Part shown: positions 41,314 to 54,100 of the stretch, in pieces
Layout of the letters: each line of letters begins with the position of its first letter
Numbering within the stretch: position 1 is the stretch's first letter
The notes under the pieces: generated by a model
Database searches by the model: none
The model's input: the letters and a program-made list of their open reading frames with translations, nothing else
What the model was told of the DNA's origin: nothing
DNA from: Carnegiea gigantea
Lineage: Eukaryota > Streptophyta > Magnoliopsida > Caryophyllales > Cactaceae
DNA length: 64,000 bases
Assembly (NCBI GenBank): GCA_029747015.1
Contig: JAKOGI010000420.1
Span: forward strand, 124,001 to 188,000
Direction: 5' to 3'
Made by a program: the position numbers and the translations under genes

Positions 41314-41923
41314 TAGGGATGTCAAATAGGTCAGGTCAGGTCAAATTCGTGTTCGTGTCGAACTTAAACGAGTTGAAAAATTCTCGACCTGAACCTAACC
41401 CGTTTATTAAACGAGTTGAAAATCTTGACCTACCCATTTATTTTTTAAACGGGTTGACCTGAAATTTATCCATTAACTCGTTTAATATAAACGGGTCAGG
41501 TTCAGATTGTCCGATTACTTGTTTACCCGCTTTATATTTTGACTAAAATATGATTACCGAGCATTATAAATCAAGTTTTTTATTTTAATATAGCATCATA
41601 ATGCAACCATTGTCTATGATTCACAAGAATCACAATCACAAAACAAATATCAACTTTATTAAACCTCATATTTTCATAATTTCTCCCAAAAAGTACATGA
41701 TAATTAGGTAAACTGGTCAACTTATTTAATCCATTTAATTAGAAATGTTAAATAGATTTTTTTTCGTGTCAAAATTCTCAACCTGAACCTAACTTAATTA
41801 ATTAAACAGGTTACACGTATCAACCCATTTAATTAAATAGATTGAAAATCTTTACTCAAACCCACTTAATTTTGTATTCGGTTCGAGTCGATAATTGTAT
41901 TGGGGTAACTTTTGACAGCCGTA
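41314..41923. mobile_element. hAT-like non-autonomous element
   Basis: The left end TAGGGATGTCAAA matches the reverse complement of the right end, TACGGCTGTCAAA (2 mismatches in 13). TAGGGnTGnCAA-type ends are typical of hAT elements. The 8 bp outside are TATATAAT (41306-41313) and AATATAAT (41924-41931), an 8-bp target duplication with one change, the length expected for hAT. The 610-bp body is rich in 'aacgggtc', 'aggtcaggtc' and 'aaacgagttgaaaa' repeats, and has no transposase. Confidence 0.72.
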
Positions 41924-44900
41924 AATATAATATCCTTACATCAACGTGGCTCTGCCACTGTATTTATCTGATGAGATATTAGTACAAATTTATCTGTAAA
42001 AATATCCTAATCTGATGACTTCAGAATGTATATAAACAGCATGACTTATTTTGACTCTAAACAAAGTGAAAATATCTCAATTGAGCCAACAAAACATTCA
42101 AATGAAAACATATTCATCCTTCCTGGCAATTGATTGAAAAATCTAAAGTTGATCATGATATGATTAGGCTTAAAGTTAGCTCGAAATTAATCTACCTATT
42201 GCCTTTAAATTAATTTGACATGAACTTGGACCAGCTTTTTAGATCACTAAAACATTAATAATACATGTAATGATAAAATTTATTTTACAAATTTATGAGT
42301 CTACTTGCTGTTAGTGCATGTTTTTTCCAAGAAGTAACTGACAAATTTTTAATATTAATGTGTCATCTGACATTTACAATAGAGATTAGAATGAAAACAA
42401 ATACAATAGTTCCTGTTACTTAGAACTTCAAACTCTAATAAATCTAACTTAATACATACTAAGCTTCCGTCTTCCCCCTTGAAATGTTGTCTTTTGATAC
42501 CACAACGCATGCGAGAGATCTATAGACCCGCTATATTCTTCTTCGGAATGTAGACGTGTTAATTTAGTGCAGACTTTGTTGCTGAGATATTGCTCTAACC
42601 TAGAAGATTGATACTTGAATCGTTGAACACCATTAAAGAGCCCTGTTATAACCTTCACAGACCATGTGCACATTTCTTAATAAATAATAATTTAGCGATC
42701 TAGCTTCTCGTTTGGCCCCCTCCAAAAAAAAAAAAAAGACGATTGATAAGGCTAAGACTATTTATATTTAACTTCTTTAGTACCTTAGCTTATGCAGGAT
42801 TTACGAGAGATGTATTTGTAATTGTGGGGTATGTGGGGGTTTTTTTTTTCCTTATTATTTTGGACTTAGGCAAGTTACTATTTTAATAATTTTATTTTGT
42901 TTTTAAAAAAGTGGATTTTACTACCTATTACCCAACCCCAACATATAAACCCCCACCAAAACATATTTTAAACTTCTTTCCCCCCAATGTATTTATGGTT
43001 TGACTCCAACAATTACAAACTTTTTATTTGAAAATGTAACATACATTATACCCTCCCCTTTTTTTTGTGATCCATAAAAGATTTTTTGTGTGTGTGTTCC
43101 ATAATTAGAATTATAAACGCTAAACAAAATGAGTTCAAATTCATGTGTTAAACAATTTTCAAAACTACTACGAAATAAATTAGCTAAGAAATATTTTTCA
43201 AATATTCTATATATACATCGTTCGTTTGATTAATCTTGTTAGCTTACAATTTAATGTTCTTTTTTTATCTGTATGTTTTCTTTAATGAATGAAAATATTA
43301 GTAAGATGTTAGAATTTGAAATGTGGTCATTATGAGTCAAATATCATTTACAACCTATAAACCGTTTCAATTTAATAATCAAATATGATAAGATATTATT
43401 TAAATAATTTGTTGATTTTTGGTTCCCCTTTTCATTCAGGTTGGGCTATTATTGACCTGTAAGGAGTACAAGTCTCTATCGTATATTTTGTCCATTTTCA
43501 AGACTCGATTATGAAACTTCAGGAGAAGCAAATGTCAAACTATTTTGAGACAATATTCCTTTATCATTAGTTCAAATATTATATTTTATAAGCGAACATG
43601 AAATAGTTTTTTTTTAAACTTTTTTGGGGATAATAAGTAACCAATTAAAAACTAAATCAATACGAACCTTCAGTTACTTCCAACTTTTTTAATCAAAAAA
43701 TAACATCAAGATTTTCAGTCATAAAGAGAGAGTGAAGGCTTTTGGATGATTTTGAGGAAAAGCAATTCAGAAAAGATGGACAATGATGTTTTTTCTTTTT
43801 CTTTTTTTTTTCTTTTTCGTCTGAAATATAATGATGTCTCCGACAATATAGTTGTACAAATACCGATACTGCTTTAGATCAACAAATACCACATTCTCTT
43901 TATTTAAAAAATAAATGCCAGAATCTCTTTTAACTCAATTTATTAAAAAAAAACCCACAAAAAACCCCATTATAAGTCATATGACAAGTTGACAACTTTA
44001 ATTTCTTGCTTAAATAAATCCCCATATACCACAAATTCACGGCCGATACACTTGTCTTGGTGCTATTTTTTTAATTAAAAAAATCTATATATAAATATTA
44101 CAAAATTGTCAAAATAATCACTTATAAAATTAGTTAATTAGTACTTACAAAACTTTTTAAAAAATTTAAAAACGAACACTGTTAAATAAAATTTCTGAAC
44201 TCATTAATACATAAAATGCGTAAAATGCCCTTGAGAACTATTGCATGCATGTATCAAAGGTTTTTCAACTCTAACATGGTTTTCTCAAATCTTTTTGTAG
44301 GTTTATTGGAATATCGACCTCTTTATGGGTAGTAATACTTGTAAAGGTAAGACTGTTTACATTTAAATCTCCTTATATTCGGTGTAAGCGGGATCCATAC
44401 TGAAAGTTATTATTGTTGTTGTAGAACTATTGCCTGTGTCTTGGAACATTTTGTGTTGGCTATCCATTGCTTCATGCAACTTTCTTACAAGAAAACTATT
44501 ACTTTTTTCTTGGCCGATGAATATACTTATTGTATATTGCCAAACAAAGTGTCAGTAGTTCTCTTTTCCCATGGATGTGTAAAATGCCAATATACAGCTT
44601 AATATCTACGTTACTACTTGCTCTCTGCATCTATCATGCCTCCTCTATGCAAGCTTTCCTCATCCTACAATATGACCCCCATTAAAAAAAGATAGATTTA
44701 TGGGGTCATCAATGTGAATACTCACTGAAAAATTGTTTTTTCGAGTGTGTGAGATCTTTTTTGTTACACCCATACAAAAGTTGCTCCTGAAATTACTTCT
44801 ACACTTAATATTTCCTTATATAAAATCAAATTTATTAATAAATTGAAATTAATATTAAAAAATAATCATATAAAGAATCCAATGCTCATCAAAAGTTCCA

Positions 44901-45379
44901 AAATATTAATTACTACTTTAGAGATATCATCAACAAATACCAAAACCTCTTCTAAATTGGGTTAATAGCTTTATTGCTTGAATAAACAACAACGATAATA
45001 ATAATAACAACTACTACTACTAGTACTTCTTCTTCCAATGTGGGTCCCGTTTTGGTAGGGTTTGGGAAGATTCAGATGCAGGCAACCCTATCTCTATAGG
45101 TATCCCTATCTATAGAGATACTAGTTTCAATAGACCCACACCAAAAAAAAAAAACGAAAATATTTTATAGAAAAAGGATTTTCTGAAAACATTTTATGGA
45201 AAAAAACTAAGGATAAGCAGCAACGGATAAATTAGAAAATACTGATAAAACAGGTGACGGTAACTATGTAAATTAAAATATAAATATAACATAGTAGGGA
45301 AAAGTACTATATTTTAACAAACAGAGGTTAGCAAACAATATCTCTTCCCACATATATGTACTACCTGCATACAAACACG
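41924..45379. other. AT-rich intergenic DNA with low-complexity tracts
   Basis: No coding region is supported. It contains homopolymer runs, a SINE-like 3' end at 44341-44423 and a triplet-rich patch (ataataataacaactactact, 44990-45020). The minus-strand 74-codon frame at 42449-42673 resembles nothing known. Confidence 0.45.
44341..44423 (+). repeat. SINE-like 3' end with TTG tail
   Basis: 'gactgtttacatttaaatct' ... 'atactgaaagttattattgttgttgt' is the third clear copy of the motif also found near 679-758 and 12328-12408, all in the same orientation. Confidence 0.45.
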
Positions 45380-46870
45380 ACGTAAGAAAAAAATCCAGAA
45401 ACACACCATGACCAAACCAACCCTGCTGCAATCGAATGACAATACGAGACCATGTCTATGTGATCTAAGACTTTAATCCTATCCCGTCATAGTCTTCCGT
45501 CTTGAGTCGTGTCCTCCGTAAACCCTACAAATTTACGTCCTCTCTAATAAGCTCGTCAAGCTCTTCTTTGGTCACCCCCTACCTCTTCTACCATCAGGAA
45601 TTTAATCCTCTCGTATCTCCTTACTAAAGCATCCACACTCATTCTTTTCACATTATCAAACCACCTGAGTCTAGTTTCCCTCATCTAATTATCCTCATCT
45701 GTGCTACCACTAACATTTGAACGTGTATCTTTTTTATAGGCCAATATTACGATCCATATAATAGAGCATGTCTAACTCTCATACAATAAACTTTGCATTT
45801 TAGTCCTACATGTATTCTCTTATTACACAGTAATCTTGAAACATACTTTCTTTTTTGTCAACCCAACTTATGCGCTGGTTAATCTCTGCGTCAATGTCCC
45901 CTTTCTGTTGAATAATTGAGCCTAAGTATTTAAGCTTATCGACCTTTGGTATTGTCATCCAATCAATGGTGACTTCCCCCCCTCTTTTCTTCCACTGAAC
46001 AACAATGTAGGTATTCGTTTTTTTATCTACTTAATCTAAAACCTCCAATTTCAGTTTGTGCCTCCATTACTCCAACTTATCACTAACTTCCTCTCTAGTC
46101 ACATCAATAAGAACAATGTCATCTACAAATAACATACATTATGTTAACTCATCTTGAATCCTTTTCGTAAGTTCACGCATAACTAAAGTGAAAAGAAATT
46201 GTCTAAGCCGGAACCTAATGCAGGTCCATACCAACGTAGAAGGCATTGGTAACTTCTCTTGGCTGCCTCCCTCATACATAACTTTAATAACTCAAATATA
46301 CATAGACGACGCTCATTTCTTTTCCAAGCATTTCCATAATACTTTACGCAGAAATCTATCATATGCCTTTTTTTTTTAGGTCTATGAACATCATAGGAAG
46401 ATCTACTTTTCTATCTCTGTACAATTTTATGAGCCTTCTAAGGAAGTAAATCGCCTTTGTGGTTAACTTACCATGCGTAAAATCAAATTGGTTATCTGAT
46501 ATCAAAATATTCTTTCGCAACATTATTTCAATCACTCTTTCTCATAATTTCATAGTGTGACCGAACAACTTTATACCCTTATAAGTATTACAATCCTGAA
46601 TATCACTTTTGTTCTTGCACAATGGGATAACTGTGTTAAACCTCCATTCTCTGAGCATCTTCTTTTTAGCAGTTCTAAAAATAACATTGAAAAGATTTAT
46701 TAACTACTTTAATTCCTCTTCACCCAAACACTTTCGCACTTTTATAGGTATTTGGTCTGGTCCCTCTGCCTTCCTGTTGGGCATATTCTTTAGGCATTTT
46801 TAGTCTGATCCTTCTCGTTGAATAAATCCTACTATATTTTAAATGTTTAAAATCTCATTCGGAGCATAGT
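45380..46870 (-). mobile_element. Decayed LINE (L1-type) reverse transcriptase fragment
   Basis: Reading the minus strand, fragments of a non-LTR reverse transcriptase appear in order. KAYDRFLRKVLWKCLEKKNE is near 46360-46300. The catalytic MLFVDDIVLIDVTREEVSDK is near 46130-46080 (FVDD in place of the usual FADD). DKLKYLGSIIQQKGDIDAEI lies downstream, near 45960-45890. Many stops and frameshifts interrupt them, for example TAA just before CMLFVDD and again after DKLE. ORF1, endonuclease and a clear 3' tail are absent, so this is a 5'-truncated, dead copy. Limits are approximate. Confidence 0.88.
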
Positions 46871-48671
46871 GCCATGTAGATTTTTGTGTTGCCTATCCAT
46901 GGTTAGATACAAATTTCATGCATAGAGAAATATTACTATTTCTACATAAGTTAAAAGATTTGTCCGATAAGTTAAAAGATTTGTCCTCTATATCCAAATA
47001 AGTATCTTTGGTTTTTCCTTTTCCGTCGTCTTTGTTGTCCAATTAGTAGAAGAAAACAACAAAAGATTGACGAATCTTTTGATAAAAGTTTGGGCATGAT
47101 TTGACGGAAGTGACACTTGTGATGGAATTTTTGACATAATTTATGGCAATATAAAAAACGCTGGTTGAAATCTGCATCTGGATCGACTCGTCACTATTAC
47201 TAACGGTTCAATTTTGACGAACTGACAACTGGTCAAATTTGGAGTGTCAAACCCTATTGACGGACTATCAGCAGGTCAGTACAATAGTGATGCAAATTTT
47301 AACGGGCTGACAGTCCTTTAGTATACATTTTAACAAAGACCAATTAGCTAATCCTGTATTATTTTCTTTTTTTTTTTCCTAGGAGAAATGCATGAATATA
47401 TAATACTCATGTTTCTGGTAGCTCTCGTACCTTCGAGCCCATTTGTATGATCCACTCCTTTTTTCACATGTTGTGTAGTGCTCACAGAAAAAGCATTCAT
47501 ACCTATCAAGTTATCAATGCAAATGTTTGCAAAGAAACTGTCATTTGAATATTCCTTTCTTCTTTACCGTAGAACATAACACCCATTAATCAGTTCAGCT
47601 CCCCGTTTCAACACATAACATATATTTCCTTGTATGAAAACAAACTTTGTTATAAAATCAACCCAGTATTTAAGAAAAAGATCATCAGAATTATTCAACA
47701 TTAAAAACCTCAACAGCAATATGTCTTAGCTAGTAAACTACTCTAAAGAGTTAATAAATGATGCAGAATATGCAATGCTAAAGCTTGTTTTTACCTTGTT
47801 ATTTTTTGTAAAACATTGATGTATCTAATATTTACTTTTCTACTTGCTCCCCCCTTCTCCTCTCACACCTTTCTTTATTAGCTAGAACAGAAAAAACAAT
47901 TAAATTACGATAGTTGTTGGTGGACAATTAAATTATACACCCAATTATACGTAATAAATTGCGATCACATTTTCAACACATACATTCATTCATGGAGAGA
48001 AACCGTTCTCCCTGAACAACACCCATCAAGCTATTCACTGAATGTCATTTCATGCACTATTGACTCCCCATGACCGTTTTTGTCTCTGTCCTCTTTGCAG
48101 AAAACATGCATGAAACCAAGTATTCACATTTTGTGTCGCTTCACACACCTTTTATGCGCCTTCCATTTACGGTTTGTTTTTTTTTAGTTTACTATGTAGC
48201 GTACACAGAAAAAGCATTCATATCTGTCAAGTCATCAATGTAAACGCTCATCAAGAAAAACCGTCGCTAAAAGATTCCAACACTACTTGCAAAAAACAAT
48301 TTTGCTTTTAATATACATTTTCTTTCTTGCACAGAAATAAATGTTCTCAATAAACCCAGGCATAAAACAAAAAAAAAGAAATATTTAAAAATGAGAAGGT
48401 AATACAATTTTATTAAAAACTAAAAGAAAATACACCAGTATCTATGAGTTATATGATAACTCGAGTCATATCCACTTCTACTGATCTAAGAATTATAATG
48501 ATACTATAGCAATACTACAACTCTTGTCAGTTTCATATTGATAAAGAACACGCTTCTTGTGTATTGGATTGTTCTCGCTCATATTAAACTCCTCAAATTT
48601 CCGCATTCCACATAGAGAGCTGGTCATAAGGTTTGGAGCCATTTGATGGATGTAAAACCTCCAAGTATATA
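46871..48671. repeat. Intergenic DNA with a diverged ~150-bp direct repeat
   Basis: 'tgctcacagaaaaagcattc' followed by 'atacctatcaagttatcaatg' (about 47488-47540) recurs as 'cgtacacagaaaaagcattc' with 'atatctgtcaagtcatcaatg' (about 48200-48245). Both copies are preceded by 'atgcatgaa' and 'cacatgtt/cacatttt'-type sequence, so the repeat covers about 150 bp at ~715-bp spacing. No gene is supported. Confidence 0.55.
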
Positions 48672-49011
48672 GGCCATGTCCTTTTCATTGGCAAATTCAA
48701 ATTTATCAATTTCAGTCCATATTAACCCATTTCACAAACTTCAATAGAAAAATATCAATTTCAACCCACTTTAACTAATTTTAACTAATTTTAACCTATT
48801 TTCACCTACTTTTTACTATTTTAACTAACTTCTAGCCGTCATACAAACAAAAAAAATTCAACTCATTTCAACTCATTTCAACCTATTTCAACCCACCTTT
48901 ACTAACTTCAATCAACTTTAATAAAAAAATACTCACTTTAATCTACTTTTATTAATTTTAACCAACTTTATAAATTTATCAATTTATATTTTTCAACGAA
49001 AAAAATAGTAC
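48672..49011. mobile_element. MITE-like element, copy 1 (CAACC-repeat family)
   Basis: The left end GGCCATGTCCTTTTCATTGG matches the left end of the element at 50936 in most positions. The right end 'gaaaaaaatagtac' is a weak inverted match. TATA lies on both sides. The body is a degenerate array of ~10-bp units such as 'tttcaaccca' and 'ttttaactaa'. The assignment rests mainly on similarity to copy 2. Confidence 0.5.
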
Positions 49012-50935
49012 TATAGTATGATAAAAGTAGTATCGAGGAAAATACTATATACTAGTATAAAATACTGGAAAAGAACAAAGAAATAACGTAGAATATGGGT
49101 AAAGCCTTGTTTGGTGGACACAAAACACGAAGAGAGAGAGAGAGGGGGGGTAGAGAAATTCGTGCCCTTTTGACTCCTCAGAAATGATCAGATCACAATA
49201 TGTCCTTCTCTCTCTCTCTCTCTCTCTCTCTCTAAAAGTACTGTCTGACTAAATCAGGGCCGTAGGCTAAATCAGGGCGTGTAAATATGTGGGTATGATA
49301 TTCGGGTCAGATGCCTGAATTATGAGGGCGTTTTTTTTAAAAAAAAATAAATAAAAATAAAAAAGAGACTGAGAGATACCCGACATGGGATCCGTGAAAG
49401 GCCTATGATTTGGATGTTTTGTTCATTCATCTTTCATTTTTTTTTAAATTTATATTTATTGTATTATTATTGTTATTATTTTTACCTCTTTTTTGGGGTA
49501 TGTCAGGTCAACCCCATTGCCCCACTTGTATGGGCATCAATTGACCACCTTGCTCTATGTGGTTGAGACTTGAAAATTCTTTAGTAATTACTGCAATATA
49601 TAAATACATATATCAAAAAGTGTCATTATCATTTAGCTGATAAGGATTTACAATCAATACATATCGTATTCAAATAGTGTGACATTTAATTTTTTTGAAT
49701 AAAATTTCAGGTATCGCTCTTATCAGTGGAGAAAATCTGTAATGAGTAGGCCTAAGAAAAATATATCTGTCGAGGTTACTCATATTTGTCCACTCAAAAA
49801 AAAGGGTCCGGTCACAAAAATTTGTCAAGAATTTTCAACTCGATCGTTCAGCCATGACTTGTTTGACATTCATATTCGAGCTTAGGTTTGTAAATTTGGG
49901 TCTGAATTGTCCGAATTTTCAAGCAAATTTGGGTCCGGTCACATTTGGATAATTGAACATTGTTCTGATCTGGATTGTTTGCGGAATTGGGATGATGATC
50001 TTGAGCCTTAAAAAGCTCAAACAAGCTTGCAATGGCATTGAATATTATTGATATGTAGGCTATTTTAAAACCCAAAATGTAGCTAAAGGTTAGAAAAAAC
50101 TGAATATAATCCCCTCAACGATTTGAAAATTTGTACATCTGCAGCCGGTCATCAGACTCAAAAATATAAGGTCTATCTAGCTTTGCAACCCATACATTTG
50201 CGCCTATGTATGGCGAAACTTGTCCAAATTGCAATCCGATCCGAACAGTGTTCGAGTATAGTGATTTCAACGAATGACTGATTCATTCGAACCCGTATTA
50301 ATATAGACCTAGATTTTTGCCAAACAAATCCAGTAATCAGAGAGGTCTAACTCATATATACCAATAATACCATTCGACACTAACTATGGATGATCAAAGA
50401 CAAAAACAAAAAATTATGAATCATTATTAGAAACTTAGATTCAAGTTGCACACATGCAAAGATCAACATTTAACTAATACTTTTAAGTTTCTGTTTTTAT
50501 GAATTTGATCAAAATTCAATTTATACATTTGTCTTTGAAAAAGTTACAAGTTTAAAATCTCTACGAATATTTTTAAAAAATTATTGGATTTTGCTTTATC
50601 TTATAAACATCGATTGGTGAATTATCCATTAATTAAGTATGAATCACAAAAAGGAGGCAAACATAATGTTGAAGACTAGTTGGAGAAGTATGCAACATTC
50701 TACATCATTTCATTTAAAGATGAAAGAATTGTGACACTTTGTTCCTTTTGTCTAGGAAAGGGGAGGTCTTGACATAAATCCATTTTTTAAGTGGCCAACC
50801 TTTGCTTCATGAGGATACTAAAGAAGCAAATAACCAGACATTTGATTGTATAATGTGATTTTTCATAATGTAATGACACATTGTGTTGCTCAGATCAACT
50901 TTAAAAAAAGGGAAAGAAAAGGGTTATATCATTTA
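49012..50935. other. Intergenic DNA with a CT microsatellite
   Basis: Holds a (GA)n/(G)n stretch at 49134-49150, a (CT)n run at 49207-49235 and A-rich tracts. 49800-50330 has several 'aaatttgggtc' and 'gtccggtcac' phrases resembling decayed repeats. No gene is supported. Confidence 0.5.
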
Positions 50936-51230
50936 GGGCGTGTTCTTTTCGTTAGTAAATTCTATTTTAGTAGCTTGAATAAACTTCAACCTATTTCTAT
51001 CAATTTCTACCAGTTTTAACAAAAAGTTTTAATTTTAATCAACTTGAACCCATCTCCTTTAAAATTTCAAGCAACTTCTACCCATTAAACTAAAAAGTAA
51101 TACCAGTTTCAACTAATTTTTACAAACTCTAACAAAAAATATCAACTTTAACTTATTTTCAGTCTTCTACCAATGTCAATCAACGTCACTCATCTACCAA
51201 CCTCTATTTCCCAAAGAAAAGAACGAGTTC
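50936..51230. mobile_element. MITE-like element, copy 2 (TTA target duplication)
   Basis: The left end GGGCGTGTTCTTTTC and the right end, reversed GAACTCGTTCTTTTC, form an imperfect TIR (11 of 15 match, the inner 9 all identical). TTA sits outside each end (50933-50935 and 51231-51233), as for PIF/Harbinger MITEs. The 295-bp body consists of 'caacctatttctatcaattt'-like units. There is no coding capacity. Confidence 0.65.
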
Positions 51231-52129
51231 TTAAAATTTCGAAGTAGTCATCATCAAAAATACTATTAGAAGTAGGGTAAGGATTTTTTTTTTGTTTTTT
51301 TGGTGATTACCTAGTAGTAGGCATTAAAAGATAAAAAAGATTGTTAACAATTGTATCCTTGAATTCATAGAGTTACTTATTTTGTTTTAACATACTTCAC
51401 ACATGAAGTATACATTTACGAAATAAATGTTCCAAATATAAAATGTTTAATAATTTATTTTGGTGCATTGAATTATGTAATTATATGTAATCTGAAAAAT
51501 ATTAATAGTATAAAATCTGGATAAACTAAACTGAGAATATGGTCAAATTATGAGATGAATATGATAGCAATAGACAACCAATAATATTAGGCTATTTATT
51601 TGGTAAAAATTCTAGGTTATTATATTAAAACTTCAGTCAAATAATATTTTTGGTGTTATCTTTCATAGATATCTTTATGCTGGGGGAAAAAAAAAAGAAG
51701 AGACAAAACCACTAAATTAACTAGTTAAAACAAATAAAGAAAAGAAGAAAGGGGAGAAATGGGGTACTTACAAATCCAAGCGAATGACATTTTTCCATCT
51801 AACTTGACTATTAGGTTTTCAAACTGATCTTATTGTGGAAAAATGTATGTAAAAATTTGAAACTTTTATGCCAATGTTGTTGTGCAAAATCATATTGAGT
51901 CCCCCTTTCCTCATTCTCTTGGGCACATACGATAACAATGACTTCTATGTGAATCCCGTTTGAACAAAATTTGACCAGATTTGAATGTATAATTTTCGCT
52001 ATGCCAGTCCATAGAATTCAGATGACATAAAATGCCGTCTTTTTCTTCATTAATCATATATAAGTCCCTCATCGTAATCAAGGGGATTTCTGCCCCATCT
52101 TCTAATCTTAAATTTCAAAATTCTAAAAC

Positions 52130-52133
<4 letters not shown>

Positions 52134-52176
<43 letters not shown>
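52134..52176. repeat. (AT)n microsatellite
   Basis: An uninterrupted run of about 21 AT dinucleotides. Confidence 0.97.
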
Positions 52177-52179
<3 letters not shown>

Positions 52180-53030
52180 AAAACAAAATCTTTAAAATTT
52201 TAACAAGTGTCATTCCCACAAAATTTTAACGATAATTAATAGTTTTTATTTTTTGTTCAAAAAAGCTAGTCAATTATGAATGAAAGATTTATTTCCAAAA
52301 AAATATTTTATAAAATTAGTTGCAATTCCAAAAATTCTCTTTCCGAATTTTTTAAAAAAAGGCAACTAGTAATGGTAAAATACTATACTATATCACTTTT
52401 AATCAAAAAAACTATATTATATACTAATACTACTTCCAACATGATGAAAAATAATATAATATATTAAAACATTGTAATTTTTGCAAACTGAATATCGAAA
52501 AAAGTTAAAATTGATTCATGTTAAATGTTATGAAGTAAAAGTTTATTAATTTTTGCAACCCTATTTAAACATTTGGAAATGGTTAATAAACTTTTGTTAG
52601 AATTTTAATATCTTCGTTCACATTGGGGCCTCCTTAAGTTTTACATGCAAACACTACACCCGCTTTTATAACGAGTTAGTTGTTTAATAACTTATAAACA
52701 TTTTTTATTTCTATAATATATTTAGATAAATAGTTAAAAAGGAAAAAAGATGTATCACTAAAAAAAATTCTTAACGTATATTATTATTATTATAATATGT
52801 GAAAACTTCCCAGATCTTTTTCAATTTTTAGCATATTAAAATTGAAGCGAGTACTAACAAATTCGTGGTCGTAAGAATATCTTCCTTTTAACTTGCATAT
52901 TCTTATTGTGATATTCTTATTATCAAACTGCAAATAATTACTATAGTACAAACTTATGAGAATTTTCATGCATCATCACTTAGATCCTTAAATCCTAATT
53001 TAAGTTCAAATGTTCACATACAATTTGCAT

Positions 53031-53325
53031 GAGGTGCAACCCCCCCTTGCCTTTATGCTTATTAGAAGTCCACAATCCTAATTGGGTGGACTCCCCCCAC
53101 CAATCTTTTAATCTTAATTCTTAACTTTCAAAAATACAAATAAGTATAATTTAATATTCCATGTTCACATTTTCATAATTTATGAGGTGCAATCCCCCCA
53201 CTCTCCACTGATTATTAGTCCATCATCCTAATTGGGTGGATTTCTCCCTCCATCTTTTAATCTTTAATTTCAAAAATATAAATAAGTCCAATTAATAGTC
53301 TAAGTTCACACTTCCATAATATTTA
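53031..53325. repeat. Tandem ~153-bp duplication upstream of PLL1
   Basis: 'gaggtgcaac' (53031) and 'gaggtgcaat' (53184) begin two copies. Each continues with a C run, 'cctaattgggtgga', 'atcttttaatct', 'ttcaaaaata.aaataagt' and 'gttcaca.ttt.cataat'. A more diverged partial copy lies near 52050-52130 ('ccatcttctaatcttaaattt'). Confidence 0.8.
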
Positions 53326-53771
53326 CAGATGTTAATTAAGGTAGTTGCCAACCCACATCCCAATAGTTTCACTCACCCAAAGCTCATTTCCACCATTTTC
53401 CAGCTTATAAGATGTAGAAATTTTGAGGAGTATTGAAAATTTGCATCCAAATTTCTCTAATATTAACTTTTAAATATGCAATAAAAGACATATATAGCTT
53501 ACAATTTCTTTTAACAACTTGTAATAAAAGTATAAACAATATCTTGCAACATAATTGCGACAAATGTTTACGCATTATTCAAACTTTCAACTAAAAGAAA
53601 ATAGATAAAATAATATTTTGAAACCATGTTTAGCAAAAATACAGAAAATCATAAGACTATATTATAGTATAGACACAGAAAATTGAGCATTAATAAATTC
53701 GAATTTTCATTTATATCAATTTATGTATAAATCAAGATGGTTGATGTGGATTGCGGATAGAAATATTATTT

Positions 53772-54100
53772 TTGAGCTCTCAAAAAAAAAAAAAAATCCT
53801 TATCCTACTCCATAAAAAAGAAAAACACAAAAGTCTAATATAGTATATAACACCCTTTCCCCCCCTTTTTTTAATAAAATTGTAAGAATAACTATACAAA
53901 TGAAAAAAGTAACTGTATATGAATTCAAAAATTTCATTTGTAACACTTTATGAATAGATTGACCGTATCATACAAGCTTGTTATTATACAATTGATGTAT
54001 ATTATTTCTGAACTCTAAAAAAAAAAAATCCTTTGTTCTCTAAAAGAAGAAAGTACAAAATTCTAATGTGAATGTAACACCCTCCCTTTTTTTGTTCTTT
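53772..54100. repeat. Direct repeat ~235 bp apart upstream of PLL1
   Basis: 'gagctctcaaaaaa' ... 'aaaagtctaat' ... 'taacaccctttcccc' (53774-53865) recurs as 'gaactctaaaaaa' ... 'aaaattctaat' ... 'taacaccctcccttt' (54009-54090), suggesting an old local duplication. Confidence 0.6.
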
